The notes under the pieces were generated by a model. It did not search any database, had not been told where the DNA came from, and was given only the letters and a program-made list of their open reading frames with translations. The position numbers were made by a program, and so were the translations under genes. A stretch of DNA of 64,000 bases from an uncultured Collinsella sp. Lineage in GTDB: Bacteria > Actinomycetota > Coriobacteriia > Coriobacteriales > Coriobacteriaceae. The stretch is from contig CATXID010000002.1 of the NCBI GenBank assembly GCA_958369225.1, positions 62,001 through 126,000 of the forward strand, in the 5' to 3' direction. This document shows, one piece after another, positions 40,897-49,905 of this stretch (positions within the stretch are counted from its first letter, which is position 1; every line of letters starts with the position of its first letter).

Positions 40897-41946
40897 ATGG
40901 ACGTAACGTTCTCAACCTTCCTCGGCCAAATTGTGTCGAACCCAGTCCTTGCCGTCACCGTGATTCTCGCGCTCGGCGCCATCTTCGTCAACGGATGGAC
41001 CGACGCGCCCAACGCCATCGCGACCTGCGTCACTACGCGTTGCATGCCCGCCCGCGCCGCCATTCTCATGAGCGCCGCATTCAACTTCTTGGGCGTGCTC
41101 ATCATGACGCACTTTAACGCGAGCGTCGCCAACACTATCTCACATATCGTCGACTTTGGCGGAAACAGCACCATGGCGCTTGCATGCCTCTGCGCGGCTC
41201 TGTTCTCCATTGTCGTCTACGGTGCCACGGCATCGCGTTTTGGTATCCCCACCTCGCAAAGCCACAGCCTTATCGCCGGCCTGACCGGTGCCGCTATCGC
41301 CCTCGGCGGCGCGAACAGCGTCAACGTCCACGAGTGGATGAAGGTCATCTACGGCCTGGCGCTCTCCATCGGTCTGGGCTTTGTCATGGGCTGGATCCTG
41401 TGCAAACTCGTCTCGATTCTGTTTGCCGCCGCCAATAGGCGACGTGCAAACGTCTTCTTTAAATACGCTCAGATCGCGAGCGCTGCGGCCATGAGCTTTA
41501 TGCACGGCGCGCAGGATGGACAGAAATTCATCGGCGTGCTCTTTTTAGGCGTGGCCTTCGCCAACGGCCAGACGAGCGTCGGCGATGCCGGCATCCCCAT
41601 CTGGATCATGTTGCTGTGCTCGGCCACCATGGGCATCGGCACCAGCGTGGGCGGCGAGCGCATCATCAAGTCCGTCGGCCAGAGCATGGTCAAGCTCGAG
41701 AAGTATCAGGGCTTCTCCGCCGACCTCGCAGGCGCCGCGAATCTGCTGCTTGCCACCCTTACCGGTATTCCTGTGTCCTCCACCCACATCAAGACCTGCG
41801 CCATCATGGGCGTCGGCGCCGTCAAGCGCCTTTCGGCCATCAACTTTGGCGTGGTCAAGGACATGATGTTCACCTGGTTTTTCACCTTCCCCGCCTGCGG
41901 ACTCATCAGCTTTGTCATGGCCAAGCTGTTCATGATGTTCATCTAG
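40897..41946 (+). CDS. pit: Pit-family low-affinity inorganic phosphate transporter
   Basis: A 349-residue membrane protein with about ten helices. The two PiT signatures are present: GWTDAPNAIATCVTTRCMPARAA near residue 33 and FMHGAQDGQKFIGVLFLG near residue 205. GIPTSQSHSL and GIPVSSTHIK are the paired re-entrant-type motifs. It moves metal-phosphate complexes using the proton gradient. The DUF47 gene follows 67 bp downstream, a typical pairing. The ATG has a weak AGAAAG site, while a much stronger AGGAGGTGAT lies 50 bp upstream in front of a three-codon ORF. Confidence 0.88.
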   Translation: MDVTFSTFLGQIVSNPVLAVTVILALGAIFVNGWTDAPNAIATCVTTRCMPARAAILMSAAFNFLGVLIMTHFNASVANTISHIVDFGGNSTMALACLCAALFSIVVYGATASRFGIPTSQSHSLIAGLTGAAIALGGANSVNVHEWMKVIYGLALSIGLGFVMGWILCKLVSILFAAANRRRANVFFKYAQIASAAAMSFMHGAQDGQKFIGVLFLGVAFANGQTSVGDAGIPIWIMLLCSATMGIGTSVGGERIIKSVGQSMVKLEKYQGFSADLAGAANLLLATLTGIPVSSTHIKTCAIMGVGAVKRLSAINFGVVKDMMFTWFFTFPACGLISFVMAKLFMMFI

Positions 41947-42013
41947 TCAAACCGAGCGTCCATCCGGACCGTAATACTTCGCCCGCCCGTCTTCGCCTCG
42001 AAAGGACCCACTC

Positions 42014-42637
42014 ATGGCAAAGAAACCCGATTCGTTCTACTTTGACAACTACGTCGCCTGTGCCGATCTTGCCGTCCAGGCCGCAGAGTTGCTCATCAAG
42101 ATTTTCGAGAACTTTGATCCCGCGCAGATCCACGACATGCTCGAGGAGATGCATGCGATTGAGCATGCGGCCGACAAGAAGCACCATGAGCTCGAGGATG
42201 CCCTGCTCACTGCCTTTATCACCCCGCTTGAGCGCGAGGACCTGGACCTGATGAGTTGCTCGCTCGACACTGTGCTTGACCGTATCGAAGGCGTCGTGCA
42301 GCGCGTCTACTTCACCAACATCCAGAGCATCCATCCCGATGCCATCGTGATCGCCCACAAGGTGACCGACGCCTGCCGCGCCATGAAGGACCTGATGGTC
42401 GAGCTACCCAACTACCGCAAGTCCAAGACCCTGCGCGAACTCGTCATCCAGATCAACACGATTGAGTCCGAGGCCGACGAGCTCTACATCAACGCTATGC
42501 GCAACCTGCATGTCAACGGCAAGGATCCGCTCGAGGTTATCGCTTGGCGTGACGTCTACGCCTTCCTGGAGTACTGCGCTGACTGCTGCGAGAATGTGGC
42601 TGATGTCGTGGATTCGATTGTCATGAAGAACAGTTAA
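42014..42637 (+). CDS. DUF47 family PhoU-like Pit accessory protein
   Basis: A 207-residue all-helical protein of the DUF47/PhoU-like family. It has the acidic metal-binding helices HAIEHAADKKHHELED and INTIESEADELYINAM, matching the ExxxD-type motifs of PhoU folds. These proteins accompany Pit transporters and are thought to regulate phosphate entry. The ATG follows CGAAAGGACC. It belongs to a two-gene operon with pit. A 22-bp inverted repeat follows its stop. Confidence 0.87.
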   Translation: MAKKPDSFYFDNYVACADLAVQAAELLIKIFENFDPAQIHDMLEEMHAIEHAADKKHHELEDALLTAFITPLEREDLDLMSCSLDTVLDRIEGVVQRVYFTNIQSIHPDAIVIAHKVTDACRAMKDLMVELPNYRKSKTLRELVIQINTIESEADELYINAMRNLHVNGKDPLEVIAWRDVYAFLEYCADCCENVADVVDSIVMKNS

Positions 42638-42657
42638 TTAGCTGTACGTATCCCACC

Positions 42658-42741
42658 GGCGAAGGGCCGGCCACGGTTTGCTTTCTCACTCCGGCTGCTT
42701 TGCAGAGTCGTTCGAAAGTAAACCGTGGCCGGCCCTTCGCC
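42658..42741. repeat. 22-bp perfect inverted repeat after the Pit operon
   Basis: The arms 42658-42679 (GGCGAAGGGCCGGCCACGGT plus two T) and 42720-42741 are perfect complements around 40 nt that hold a further CTTTC/GAAAG pairing. TACGTA follows both outer ends. The design is similar to the 28631 element, a long GC-rich outer stem with an inner hairpin, but the sequence differs. It is not followed by a T-run. Confidence 0.65.
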
Positions 42742-42919
42742 TTACGTACCACCATTGGAACTCTGGCTGATAGTTTTAGCGCAATGGGGGTTTGGCTGAA
42801 GGGACCTTTGGTGCCCGTTCGGACACTTTGGCCCATGATGAGCGTTTGGCTGATTGCTGCCTTGGGTACTCTTTGGGTTACTTTGGATTTGTTTGATTTT
42901 TAATTGTTGGAGGGCTTGT

Positions 42920-43450
42920 ATGTCGTATTTGGATCTGGCTCGGGGTCGTTATTCTTGTCGTTTGTTTGAGGATCGTTCTGTTGAGCAGGCTGTGGTGGAT
43001 GCCATTGTTGAGGCGGGGCGTATTGCTCCTTCTGCTTGCAATAATCATCCAAGCCGTGTGATGGTGCTTGATACTCCGGAGTTGTTGGAAAAGGCTGCTG
43101 CTTGTCAGCCGCGCTTTGCTCGTGATGGGTCTATCTTTGGGGCTCCGCTTATCTTTCTTATTTGCAGCGTTACCGACGATGCTTGGGTGCGTCCTTATGA
43201 CCAGATGAACTCCAGTGCCATCGACACCTCGATTGTCTGCGACCAGATGATGATGGAGGCGGAGGAGCAGGGCCTGGGTACGTGCTGGGTGTGCCATTTT
43301 AAGCCCGAGGTGGCCTGTGAGCAGTTCAGCCTGCCCGAGGGTATCTATCCCTATCATATGCTCGTCTGCGGCTATCCTGCCGACCATATCGCCGGCCCCG
43401 AGCAGCGCGAGGCCCGCACCATTCCCCTCCCCGACTTCCTCCTCAAGTAG
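42920..43450 (+). CDS. Nitroreductase family protein
   Basis: A 176-residue short flavin-dependent nitroreductase. It begins SYLDLARGRYSCRLFEDRSV, the FMN-phosphate-binding arginine stretch, and has AGRIAPSACNNHPSRVMVLD. Later blocks are DTSIVCDQMMMEAEEQGLGT and the C-terminal VCGYPAD. Members reduce nitro compounds, quinones or flavins with NAD(P)H. ATG 42920 follows TTGGAGGGCTTGT. The first 95 or so codons end mostly in T, and the rest mostly in C, like the genome; this abrupt change suggests a mosaic origin. Confidence 0.85.
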   Translation: MSYLDLARGRYSCRLFEDRSVEQAVVDAIVEAGRIAPSACNNHPSRVMVLDTPELLEKAAACQPRFARDGSIFGAPLIFLICSVTDDAWVRPYDQMNSSAIDTSIVCDQMMMEAEEQGLGTCWVCHFKPEVACEQFSLPEGIYPYHMLVCGYPADHIAGPEQREARTIPLPDFLLK

Positions 43451-43496
43451 ATATTTGGGACATGCCTTAAATCTACCTTTGACCGCCCACCCGTTC

Positions 43497-43530
43497 GCCG
43501 AGTTCTGTGCCCTCAAACGCAGAACTCGGC
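43497..43530 (+). terminator. Intrinsic terminator after the nitroreductase gene
   Basis: GCCGAGTTCTG pairs perfectly with its complement around a 12-nt loop, followed by GTTTTGTTTT. Confidence 0.85.
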
Positions 43531-43564
43531 GTTTTGTTTTGCAGACTGCAACAGCCACAAAAAA

Positions 43565-43585
43565 GGACCCGCAAGCTGCGGGCCC
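43565..43585 (-). terminator. Intrinsic terminator after divIVA
   Basis: On the minus strand GGGCCCGC, a short loop and GCGGGTCC are followed by TTTTTTGT. It lies about 30 bp after the divIVA stop and closes the yggS-sepF-yggT-divIVA block. Confidence 0.8.
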
Positions 43586-43613
43586 TTTCTAGGCGCTAAA
43601 TGATAGCTGGATG

Positions 43614-44291
43614 TTAGTCCAGGTCGTCGGCGGCGAAGTTGTCGATCGGTGCAAAGGGATCGGCAACGGGGATAACCGGCTCGGCGACGGGCAGCGGCTC
43701 GGCAGCAGGAACGGTCACAGCCGGAGAAGCAGCGGAACCGACCGGCGTGGAAGCCATGAGATCGGACGGGAAGGAGTTCTGAGCATCGTCCATGAAGTGC
43801 TGGATGAGCTTGAGGTACTCGGCCTTGAACTCCTCGCGGGAAGCCTTAAGACGGTCGATCTCCTCAAGCTCGGCCTGCTTCTCGGTCAGGGCCTGGCGGA
43901 TGACCTCGCGGGCCTTGGCGTCGGCCTCGTTGCGGATGCGGTCAGCGTTCTCGTTGGCGTCGTTGACAATGCCCTCGGCGGTCTGCTGGGCAGCAATCAG
44001 GGCAGCGGAGATCTGGCGCTCCTGAGCGGAGAAGTCGGGTGCGGGAGCGGCCACAGGGGCGGCGGGAACGGCCTGCGCGGCAGCGTCCTGAGCCTGAGCA
44101 AGCTGGGCCTGCGTATCGGCGAGCTGCTGCTCGGTGGCGGTCAGACGACCCTTAAGATCGACAATCTTGGCGAGCATGGCGTCGACCTCAGAGGACAGGG
44201 TCTCCAGGAAGACGTCGACCTCGGCGGGATCGTAGCCGCGCTTGGCCTCAGAGAAGGTCTGAGCCTGAATGTCAGCAGGGGTAATAGCCAT
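43614..44291 (-). CDS. divIVA: DivIVA-domain protein
   Basis: A 225-residue protein. The N-terminal DivIVA motif is ITPADIQAQTFSEAKRGYDPAEVDVFLE (residues 3-30). Coiled coil follows at about 30-68, then an Ala/Pro linker, a second coiled coil (about 88-165) and a Pro/Ala-rich tail. DivIVA proteins bind curved membrane at poles and septa and recruit division or growth factors. It lies downstream of sepF and yggT, the usual order in Gram-positives. The ATG follows AAAGGAGAACTTGTT. Confidence 0.88.
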   Translation of the reverse strand: MAITPADIQAQTFSEAKRGYDPAEVDVFLETLSSEVDAMLAKIVDLKGRLTATEQQLADTQAQLAQAQDAAAQAVPAAPVAAPAPDFSAQERQISAALIAAQQTAEGIVNDANENADRIRNEADAKAREVIRQALTEKQAELEEIDRLKASREEFKAEYLKLIQHFMDDAQNSFPSDLMASTPVGSAASPAVTVPAAEPLPVAEPVIPVADPFAPIDNFAADDLD

Positions 44292-44350
44292 AACAAGTTC
44301 TCCTTTATCTTCGCCTTGGCGCCGCGCGCCCGACGTGAGTTACTAAAGTT

Positions 44351-44632
44351 TTATATGAGTATACCTATAAGAAGTTGCAGAACCAGCTTCTGCACCAACT
44401 GCAACGCAATAATCGCAACGACCGGTGAAAAATCGACGCCGCCCATGGGCGGGATAAACCGGCGGAACAAATTAAGCCACGGGCCGCACACGCTATCGAG
44501 AACAGCGGCGATATCCTGTAGCAATCCACCCTGCTTCATAGGAATCCACGTCATAAGGCAGTAGACCACAATGAGCGTGGAGTAAAAGTTGAACAGCGTA
44601 TTGACCAGCTGGACAATGGTGTAGATGTTGAT
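44351..44632 (-). CDS. YggT family membrane protein with a non-canonical start codon
   Basis: A 93-residue two-helix YggT-family protein, INIYTIVQLVNTLFNFYSTL at its start and PPMGGVDFSPVVAIIALQLV near the end. The first canonical start in frame is a GTG at 44569, which would remove most of helix 1. The full helix is preceded by GAGGAG (44639-44644), with ATC (44632) six bases on and ATT (44638) directly after. Initiation is therefore probably at ATC or ATT. The sepF stop is in the same frame 15-20 bp upstream, so coupling is likely. YggT proteins are division-cluster members of unknown function. Confidence 0.65.
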   Translation of the reverse strand: MNIYTIVQLVNTLFNFYSTLIVVYCLMTWIPMKQGGLLQDIAAVLDSVCGPWLNLFRRFIPPMGGVDFSPVVAIIALQLVQKLVLQLLIGILI

Positions 44633-44653
44633 GAGAATCTCCTCGTCTTGCTT

Positions 44654-45379
44654 TTACTTAAGGTAGCCGTCGGCACGGAGCTTTTTGAGGTCCGAATCCT
44701 TGACCTCGCAACCGGCGGGCAGCACCATAAACACTCGATCGCCCACCTCTTTGACTGTGGCACCCAGGCCGCAGGCAAAGCCGTAAGAGAAGTCTAGGAC
44801 GCGCTTGGCGACCTCGGTACGAACGCCCACAAAAATCAGCGCGACAGGCTGCTTGGTGCGCACGCGGCGCACGACGGTCTCCACGTCGTCATAGCTCTCG
44901 GGGCGCAGGACATAGGCCGGCAGCTGCGGCGTAGCGTTGATGATGTTGCTCGCATACGCCGAGGCATCGCTCGGTGAGGGAGCAGGCGCGGGGGCAGCGG
45001 CGCGGGCACGTGTGCTCTCGGCGTAGCTCGACGGCGTGTCGTAGGCACCGGGACGATAACCGCCCGCAACCGTCTCCTGCGAGCGCGATGGCGGGTTGTA
45101 GGTCGTGGCGTGGCGAGAATCGTCGCCGACCAGCTGACCGGAGCGCGTGTACACGGCCACCGACTCGGCCTCGCCGCGGCGCGTCTGACCCAACAGGCCG
45201 TTGCTCGGCTCGTCCTGGGTGTAGAAGCCCTCGCCCGAGGCACCGCTGTAACCGTTATTCTGGTAGCCGTCGTCATAGCCATCATCGTAGCCGTAGTCGT
45301 CGTCCTGACCATAACCCTGGTCGTAACCCTGCTGGCCGCCCAGGTGCATCTTATTTTTAATCTCGTCAAGGAAGCCCAT
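44654..45379 (-). CDS. sepF: Cell division protein SepF
   Basis: A 241-residue SepF. The N-terminal amphipathic membrane-binding helix is MGFLDEIKNKMHLGG. A long Gly/Tyr/Asp-rich, disordered linker (about 15-140) follows, with repeats such as GYDQGYGQDDDYGYDDGYDD. The conserved DUF552 domain is at about 155-240 (FVGVRTEVAKRVLDFSYGFA, VFMVLPAGCEV). SepF links FtsZ to the membrane in bacteria lacking FtsA, which fits the absence of ftsA here. ATG 45379 follows GAGAGGACAC. Confidence 0.9.
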   Translation of the reverse strand: MGFLDEIKNKMHLGGQQGYDQGYGQDDDYGYDDGYDDGYQNNGYSGASGEGFYTQDEPSNGLLGQTRRGEAESVAVYTRSGQLVGDDSRHATTYNPPSRSQETVAGGYRPGAYDTPSSYAESTRARAAAPAPAPSPSDASAYASNIINATPQLPAYVLRPESYDDVETVVRRVRTKQPVALIFVGVRTEVAKRVLDFSYGFACGLGATVKEVGDRVFMVLPAGCEVKDSDLKKLRADGYLK

Positions 45380-45439
45380 GGTTGTGTCCTCTCGCGGTTT
45401 AGTGCAGGCGCTCTGATAATCAGTGCGCACTTCAGAGCC

Positions 45440-46177
45440 TTATTTTACTGCAAACTCCGGGCTAAATACTACCCTGCCCAGGCGAACGAGCGTAGAGCCT
45501 TCCTCAAGGGCAGGCTCAAAGTCCTCGCTCATGCCGCAGGAAAGTTCGGGCAGGCTCAGGTCGGAGTGCGTCGCCTCAAGCTCATCCCTTAGCTCGCGAA
45601 GTCCGGCAAAGGTGCGGCGCGCCACATCCTTATTCCCCCGGGGCGCCATAGTCATAAGGCCCTGCACACAAATTCCCTCAAGCTCCGCAAGCTCACCTGC
45701 GGCGTCTCGGACCTCGTCGGGCGAAAAGCCGCCCTTGGACTCCTCGCCGCTCACATTGACCTCGATCAGCACGCGCTGGGGGCCGGAGAGCTCGCCCGCC
45801 TCAATCTTGCGGACCGCACGGCTCGAAATGGCCTGAGCCAAATGCAGCGAGCCTACCGAATGTATCAGCTCGGCCGAGCCCAGAACCGCATTGATCTTGT
45901 TGGTCTGCAGGTTGCCGATCATATCGAAGCGCACCTCGGGTAGCTCCGGATGCTCTGCGAGGCCCGCAAGCTTGCGAACGAGCTCCTGCGGGCGGTTCTC
46001 GGCAAAATGGCGATACCCCGCCTGAATAGCGGCAACGGTCTCATCGACGCCAACAGTCTTGGAGACGGCAATCAGGCGCGCGGCATCGTGGGGACGGCCC
46101 GCGCGATCGAGTGCCGCATAAAAACGCTCCAGAATCTGCTCGCGGCGAGCGCGCATCAAGTCCAAATAGTTATCCAT
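45440..46177 (-). CDS. yggS: YggS family PLP-binding protein
   Basis: A 245-residue alanine-racemase-fold PLP carrier. The PLP lysine is Lys40 in RLIAVSKTVGVDE. Other blocks are YRHFAENRPQELVRK, FDMIGNLQTNKINAVL, EVNVSGEESKGGF and LSCGMSEDFEPALEEGSTLVRLG. It has no known catalytic activity and keeps PLP balanced in the cell. The usual FGENxxQE is FAENRPQE here. ATG 46177 follows GGAGGCGATTGG. It precedes sepF, as in other Gram-positive division clusters. Confidence 0.9.
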   Translation of the reverse strand: MDNYLDLMRARREQILERFYAALDRAGRPHDAARLIAVSKTVGVDETVAAIQAGYRHFAENRPQELVRKLAGLAEHPELPEVRFDMIGNLQTNKINAVLGSAELIHSVGSLHLAQAISSRAVRKIEAGELSGPQRVLIEVNVSGEESKGGFSPDEVRDAAGELAELEGICVQGLMTMAPRGNKDVARRTFAGLRELRDELEATHSDLSLPELSCGMSEDFEPALEEGSTLVRLGRVVFSPEFAVK

Positions 46178-46227
46178 TGCCAATCGCCTCCGCTTACAGC
46201 CAAACAAGTAGTCCCATGCTAACGCAA

Positions 46228-46259
46228 GAGCGCGGCCTCGCATGTGCAAGGCCGCGCTC
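46228..46259 (-). terminator. Intrinsic terminator after phoU
   Basis: GAGCGCGGCCT pairs with AGGCCGCGCTC (one internal mismatch outside the core) around a 10-nt loop, 38 bp after the phoU stop. It separates the pst operon from yggS. Confidence 0.6.
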
Positions 46260-46297
46260 ACTTAGGTATTTACAATCTTTCGACGAACGGGGCCACC

Positions 46298-47155
46298 CTA
46301 CTCCTCGTCGTCCTCGGAGTCGTCCTCGTCCTCGAGGTGCTCAAGCAGATAGCGGAGACCCTCGCTCACCTCGTTAGCGGGCACTTTGGCAACATAGTGC
46401 GCATCGACGGCAGGCCTCATGATGACGCCCTCACCCGAAGGCACGCGCATGCTCTCGAGCTCGTCCTCGTCCGTGCGGGCGATATCGCCGGCAGTCATGC
46501 GCTGGCCCGTCAAAAGGAACGTCAGACGGCAGGCGGCATCGATGGAAATCGATGCGATACGATCGAGATAGCGCGAAACCATAATGGCGCGGCGCAGATC
46601 GTCATAGTTGCTGTCGTCGTCCATAAAATCGCCCGTGTCCATGCGGTTGAAGGTACGGAAGAACTTCTCGTACGCCGCATGCACCGGCTCGTCCTCGACG
46701 GCCAGGTTGCAGATGATGGACATGTCGTTGGTGACGAGCGCGGAAAGCGACGAACCCAGCACCTGGTAAACAGCCTCGGCCTCGGCCTCAACCGTACCGA
46801 CAAGCTCCTGAGGCAGCGAGATGTCGGCCTTGACCATATGACGCGTGGCGCGGCAGACCTGGCGAACCTTATCGGTCATGCGCTGCAGGTTAAAGTCGAC
46901 GTAGATGATCGTCTGCAGCAAGCGGAAGTCGGAGGCGACCGGCGACTGCGTAGCGATCAGGTTGTAGCACACGGCCTCCAAGTTGGCGCAGCGCGCATCG
47001 ATCGAGAGCGTGCGCTTCTTGGTCTTGGTGGCGAGCTTGCGGTCATCGGTCACATAGGCCTTCACGGCGTCGTGAAGAGCCAGATCGACGGCCTCGTAGA
47101 TGCTCAGCATCTCGTGACGGGCTTCGATGAGCTGACGGGAAAACAGTTTGCGCAT
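46298..47155 (-). CDS. phoU: PhoU-family phosphate transport regulator
   Basis: A 285-residue protein, about 50 longer than usual because of a C-terminal extension ending in EHLEDEDDSEDDEE. Two PhoU three-helix repeats are present: residues about 15-105, with LQTIIYVDFNLQRMTDKVRQ, and 115-205, with RRAIMVSRYLDRIASISIDA. PhoU turns down Pst import and represses phosphate signalling when phosphate is plentiful. It is the last gene of pstSCAB-phoU. No PhoR/PhoB genes are in the window, so its signalling partner is elsewhere or absent. Confidence 0.87.
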   Translation of the reverse strand: MRKLFSRQLIEARHEMLSIYEAVDLALHDAVKAYVTDDRKLATKTKKRTLSIDARCANLEAVCYNLIATQSPVASDFRLLQTIIYVDFNLQRMTDKVRQVCRATRHMVKADISLPQELVGTVEAEAEAVYQVLGSSLSALVTNDMSIICNLAVEDEPVHAAYEKFFRTFNRMDTGDFMDDDSNYDDLRRAIMVSRYLDRIASISIDAACRLTFLLTGQRMTAGDIARTDEDELESMRVPSGEGVIMRPAVDAHYVAKVPANEVSEGLRYLLEHLEDEDDSEDDEE

Positions 47156-47247
47156 GGTTCACTCCAATCAGTTGGGTGCGGTCATGCCGCCCGCACAGTG
47201 AATACGCACCGGACCAGGTCCGATCGGCTTGGGACTAGTCGCACCGA

Positions 47248-48051
<804 letters not shown>

Positions 48052-48063
48052 GGGACTCCTTAA

Positions 48064-48969
48064 CTAGCGGCGCTTGCGCGACAGATAGCGCGCAAACAGG
48101 TTGAAGGCCAAAATAATCGCCATCAGCAAAAGCGCAGTGCCGTAGGCTGCGTTCATGTTGATGCCGTCATTGGCAAGCAGATAAAGGTGAACGGTCATGG
48201 GACGACCGGAATCGAGCGGCGAGATAGGCAGGTTGATGGCCTGACCCATGGTGTAGAGCACCACCGCGGTCTCGCCGATGGCGCGGCCGATGGCAAGCAC
48301 GATTCCGGTGGCGATGCGGCCAAAAGCCGAAGGAAGCACGATCTTGGAGACGACCTGCCACTTGGTGGCGCCCAGGCCGTATGCACCCCAACGGATATAA
48401 CGCGGAACGGCGCGGATTGCCTCCTCGGTGGTGCGCATGACGATGGGCAGCATCAGAAGTGCCAGCGCCAAGGCAGCCGAGACCATCGAAAGGCCCAGAC
48501 CCATGGCCTCGACAAACAAGGCGTAGCCAAAGAGGCCCATAACAATGGAGGGCACCGAGGCCAGGGCATCGGCAGCATAGCGAATGATGTCGACGACCTT
48601 GCCCTGCTTGGCGTACTCGGCCAGATAGACCGCAGCCAAGACGGCAACCGGCGTGCAGATGAGCATGGCGAGCGCCGTCACGTAGACGGTCGAGACGATC
48701 GTGGGCCAAATGCCACCCTCGGCGTTTACGCCCTGCGGCCAGCCAAAGATAAAGTCGAGCGAGATATGCGGCAGGCCGTTGATGACCACGTAGGCGATGA
48801 TGGCGATCAGCACCAGCGTGGTGATATAGGCCGCGGCGCGAAACACGCCGAGCATGATCTTGTTGGAGAGGTCCTTGTTGATGCGGCCCTTCTTGCCATG
48901 GGAAAGGGCACGCTTGATGCGCTCGCGCGACGAGGTCGTATCGACCATCGTGTCAACGGAATCGGACAT
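48064..48969 (-). CDS. pstA: Phosphate ABC transporter permease PstA
   Basis: A 301-residue permease with six membrane helices after a charged N-terminus of about 45 residues. The EAA loop is seen in AIRAVPRYIRWGAYGLGATK, followed by VLPSAFGRIATGIVLAIGRAIGETA, the PstA/PstC signature. It forms the membrane channel with PstC. It follows pstC with a gap of 3 bp. Confidence 0.93.
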   Translation of the reverse strand: MSDSVDTMVDTTSSRERIKRALSHGKKGRINKDLSNKIMLGVFRAAAYITTLVLIAIIAYVVINGLPHISLDFIFGWPQGVNAEGGIWPTIVSTVYVTALAMLICTPVAVLAAVYLAEYAKQGKVVDIIRYAADALASVPSIVMGLFGYALFVEAMGLGLSMVSAALALALLMLPIVMRTTEEAIRAVPRYIRWGAYGLGATKWQVVSKIVLPSAFGRIATGIVLAIGRAIGETAVVLYTMGQAINLPISPLDSGRPMTVHLYLLANDGINMNAAYGTALLLMAIILAFNLFARYLSRKRR

Positions 48970-48972
48970 AGC

Positions 48973-49905
48973 CTACCCCCTCTTCTTGGAAATCAGGCGG
49001 ACGATACCCACCAGTGCAGCGGAGATGATAAACAGGACCACGCCCATGCCAAACAGAGCCGAGCGGTGCAGGCCCGAGGAATAGCTCATGTCGAGCGCGA
49101 TCTGGCTCGTGAGCGTCGAGATGGGGCTCGAGATGCTGTCCGGGATGACCGGAGCGTTGCCCACGACCATGAGCACGGCCATGGTCTCGCCGATGGCACG
49201 CCCCATGCCCAAGACAATCGCATCGACGATGCCCAGCTTAGCTGCAGGCAGCACGACCTTGTAGATGGTCTGCCACTTGGTGGCACCCATGGCATAGGAT
49301 GCCTCGCGAATGCCCATGGGAATGGAATTGAGGGCATCGATGGTGAGCGTGGTGATGGTGGGGACGATCATGATGGCGAGCACGAACCACGCTGTCAGCG
49401 CGCCAAAGCCAAGGCCGCCGGTCAGCTGCGCGATAAACGGACGGATGATGATCATGCCAAAGAAACCGTAGATGATGGAGGGAATACCCGCCAGCAGGTC
49501 GACGGCAGGGCTGATGAGCTTGCGCACGCGCTTGCTGGCGATCTCGACCAGATACACGGCCGTACCCACACCCAGGGGCACGCCCATGGCGAGCGCACCG
49601 ACCGTCACCAGACCAGAACCCGCCAGCAGCGACATAATGCCGTAGTGACCCTCAGAGGGCGCCCACGTAAAGCTAAAGAAGTCCGCCAGGCCGATGTCGG
49701 TAAAGACCGGCAGCGCCGAGTACGTGGTAAAGACAAAAATCAGGATGACGGTGACGACCGCCAAAAACGCGCAGGCAAAGAAGATCCACTGCAGCGCCTT
49801 CTCCTTAAGATAGGTGCTGCGCGACACCAACGCCAACTCACGCTTTTTGGGCGCCTGGGTCTCCTGCTCAATCTGGGGGGTTTCCTGTGCTTCCACGCTA
49901 CTCAC
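48973..49905 (-). CDS. pstC: Phosphate ABC transporter permease PstC
   Basis: A 310-residue permease with six helices. The EAA loop is IREASYAMGATKWQTIYKVV followed by LPAAKLGIVDAIVLGMGRAIGETMAV. It pairs with PstA. Its start overlaps the end of pstS by 8 bp, which implies translational coupling. Confidence 0.93.
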   Translation of the reverse strand: MSSVEAQETPQIEQETQAPKKRELALVSRSTYLKEKALQWIFFACAFLAVVTVILIFVFTTYSALPVFTDIGLADFFSFTWAPSEGHYGIMSLLAGSGLVTVGALAMGVPLGVGTAVYLVEIASKRVRKLISPAVDLLAGIPSIIYGFFGMIIIRPFIAQLTGGLGFGALTAWFVLAIMIVPTITTLTIDALNSIPMGIREASYAMGATKWQTIYKVVLPAAKLGIVDAIVLGMGRAIGETMAVLMVVGNAPVIPDSISSPISTLTSQIALDMSYSSGLHRSALFGMGVVLFIISAALVGIVRLISKKRG

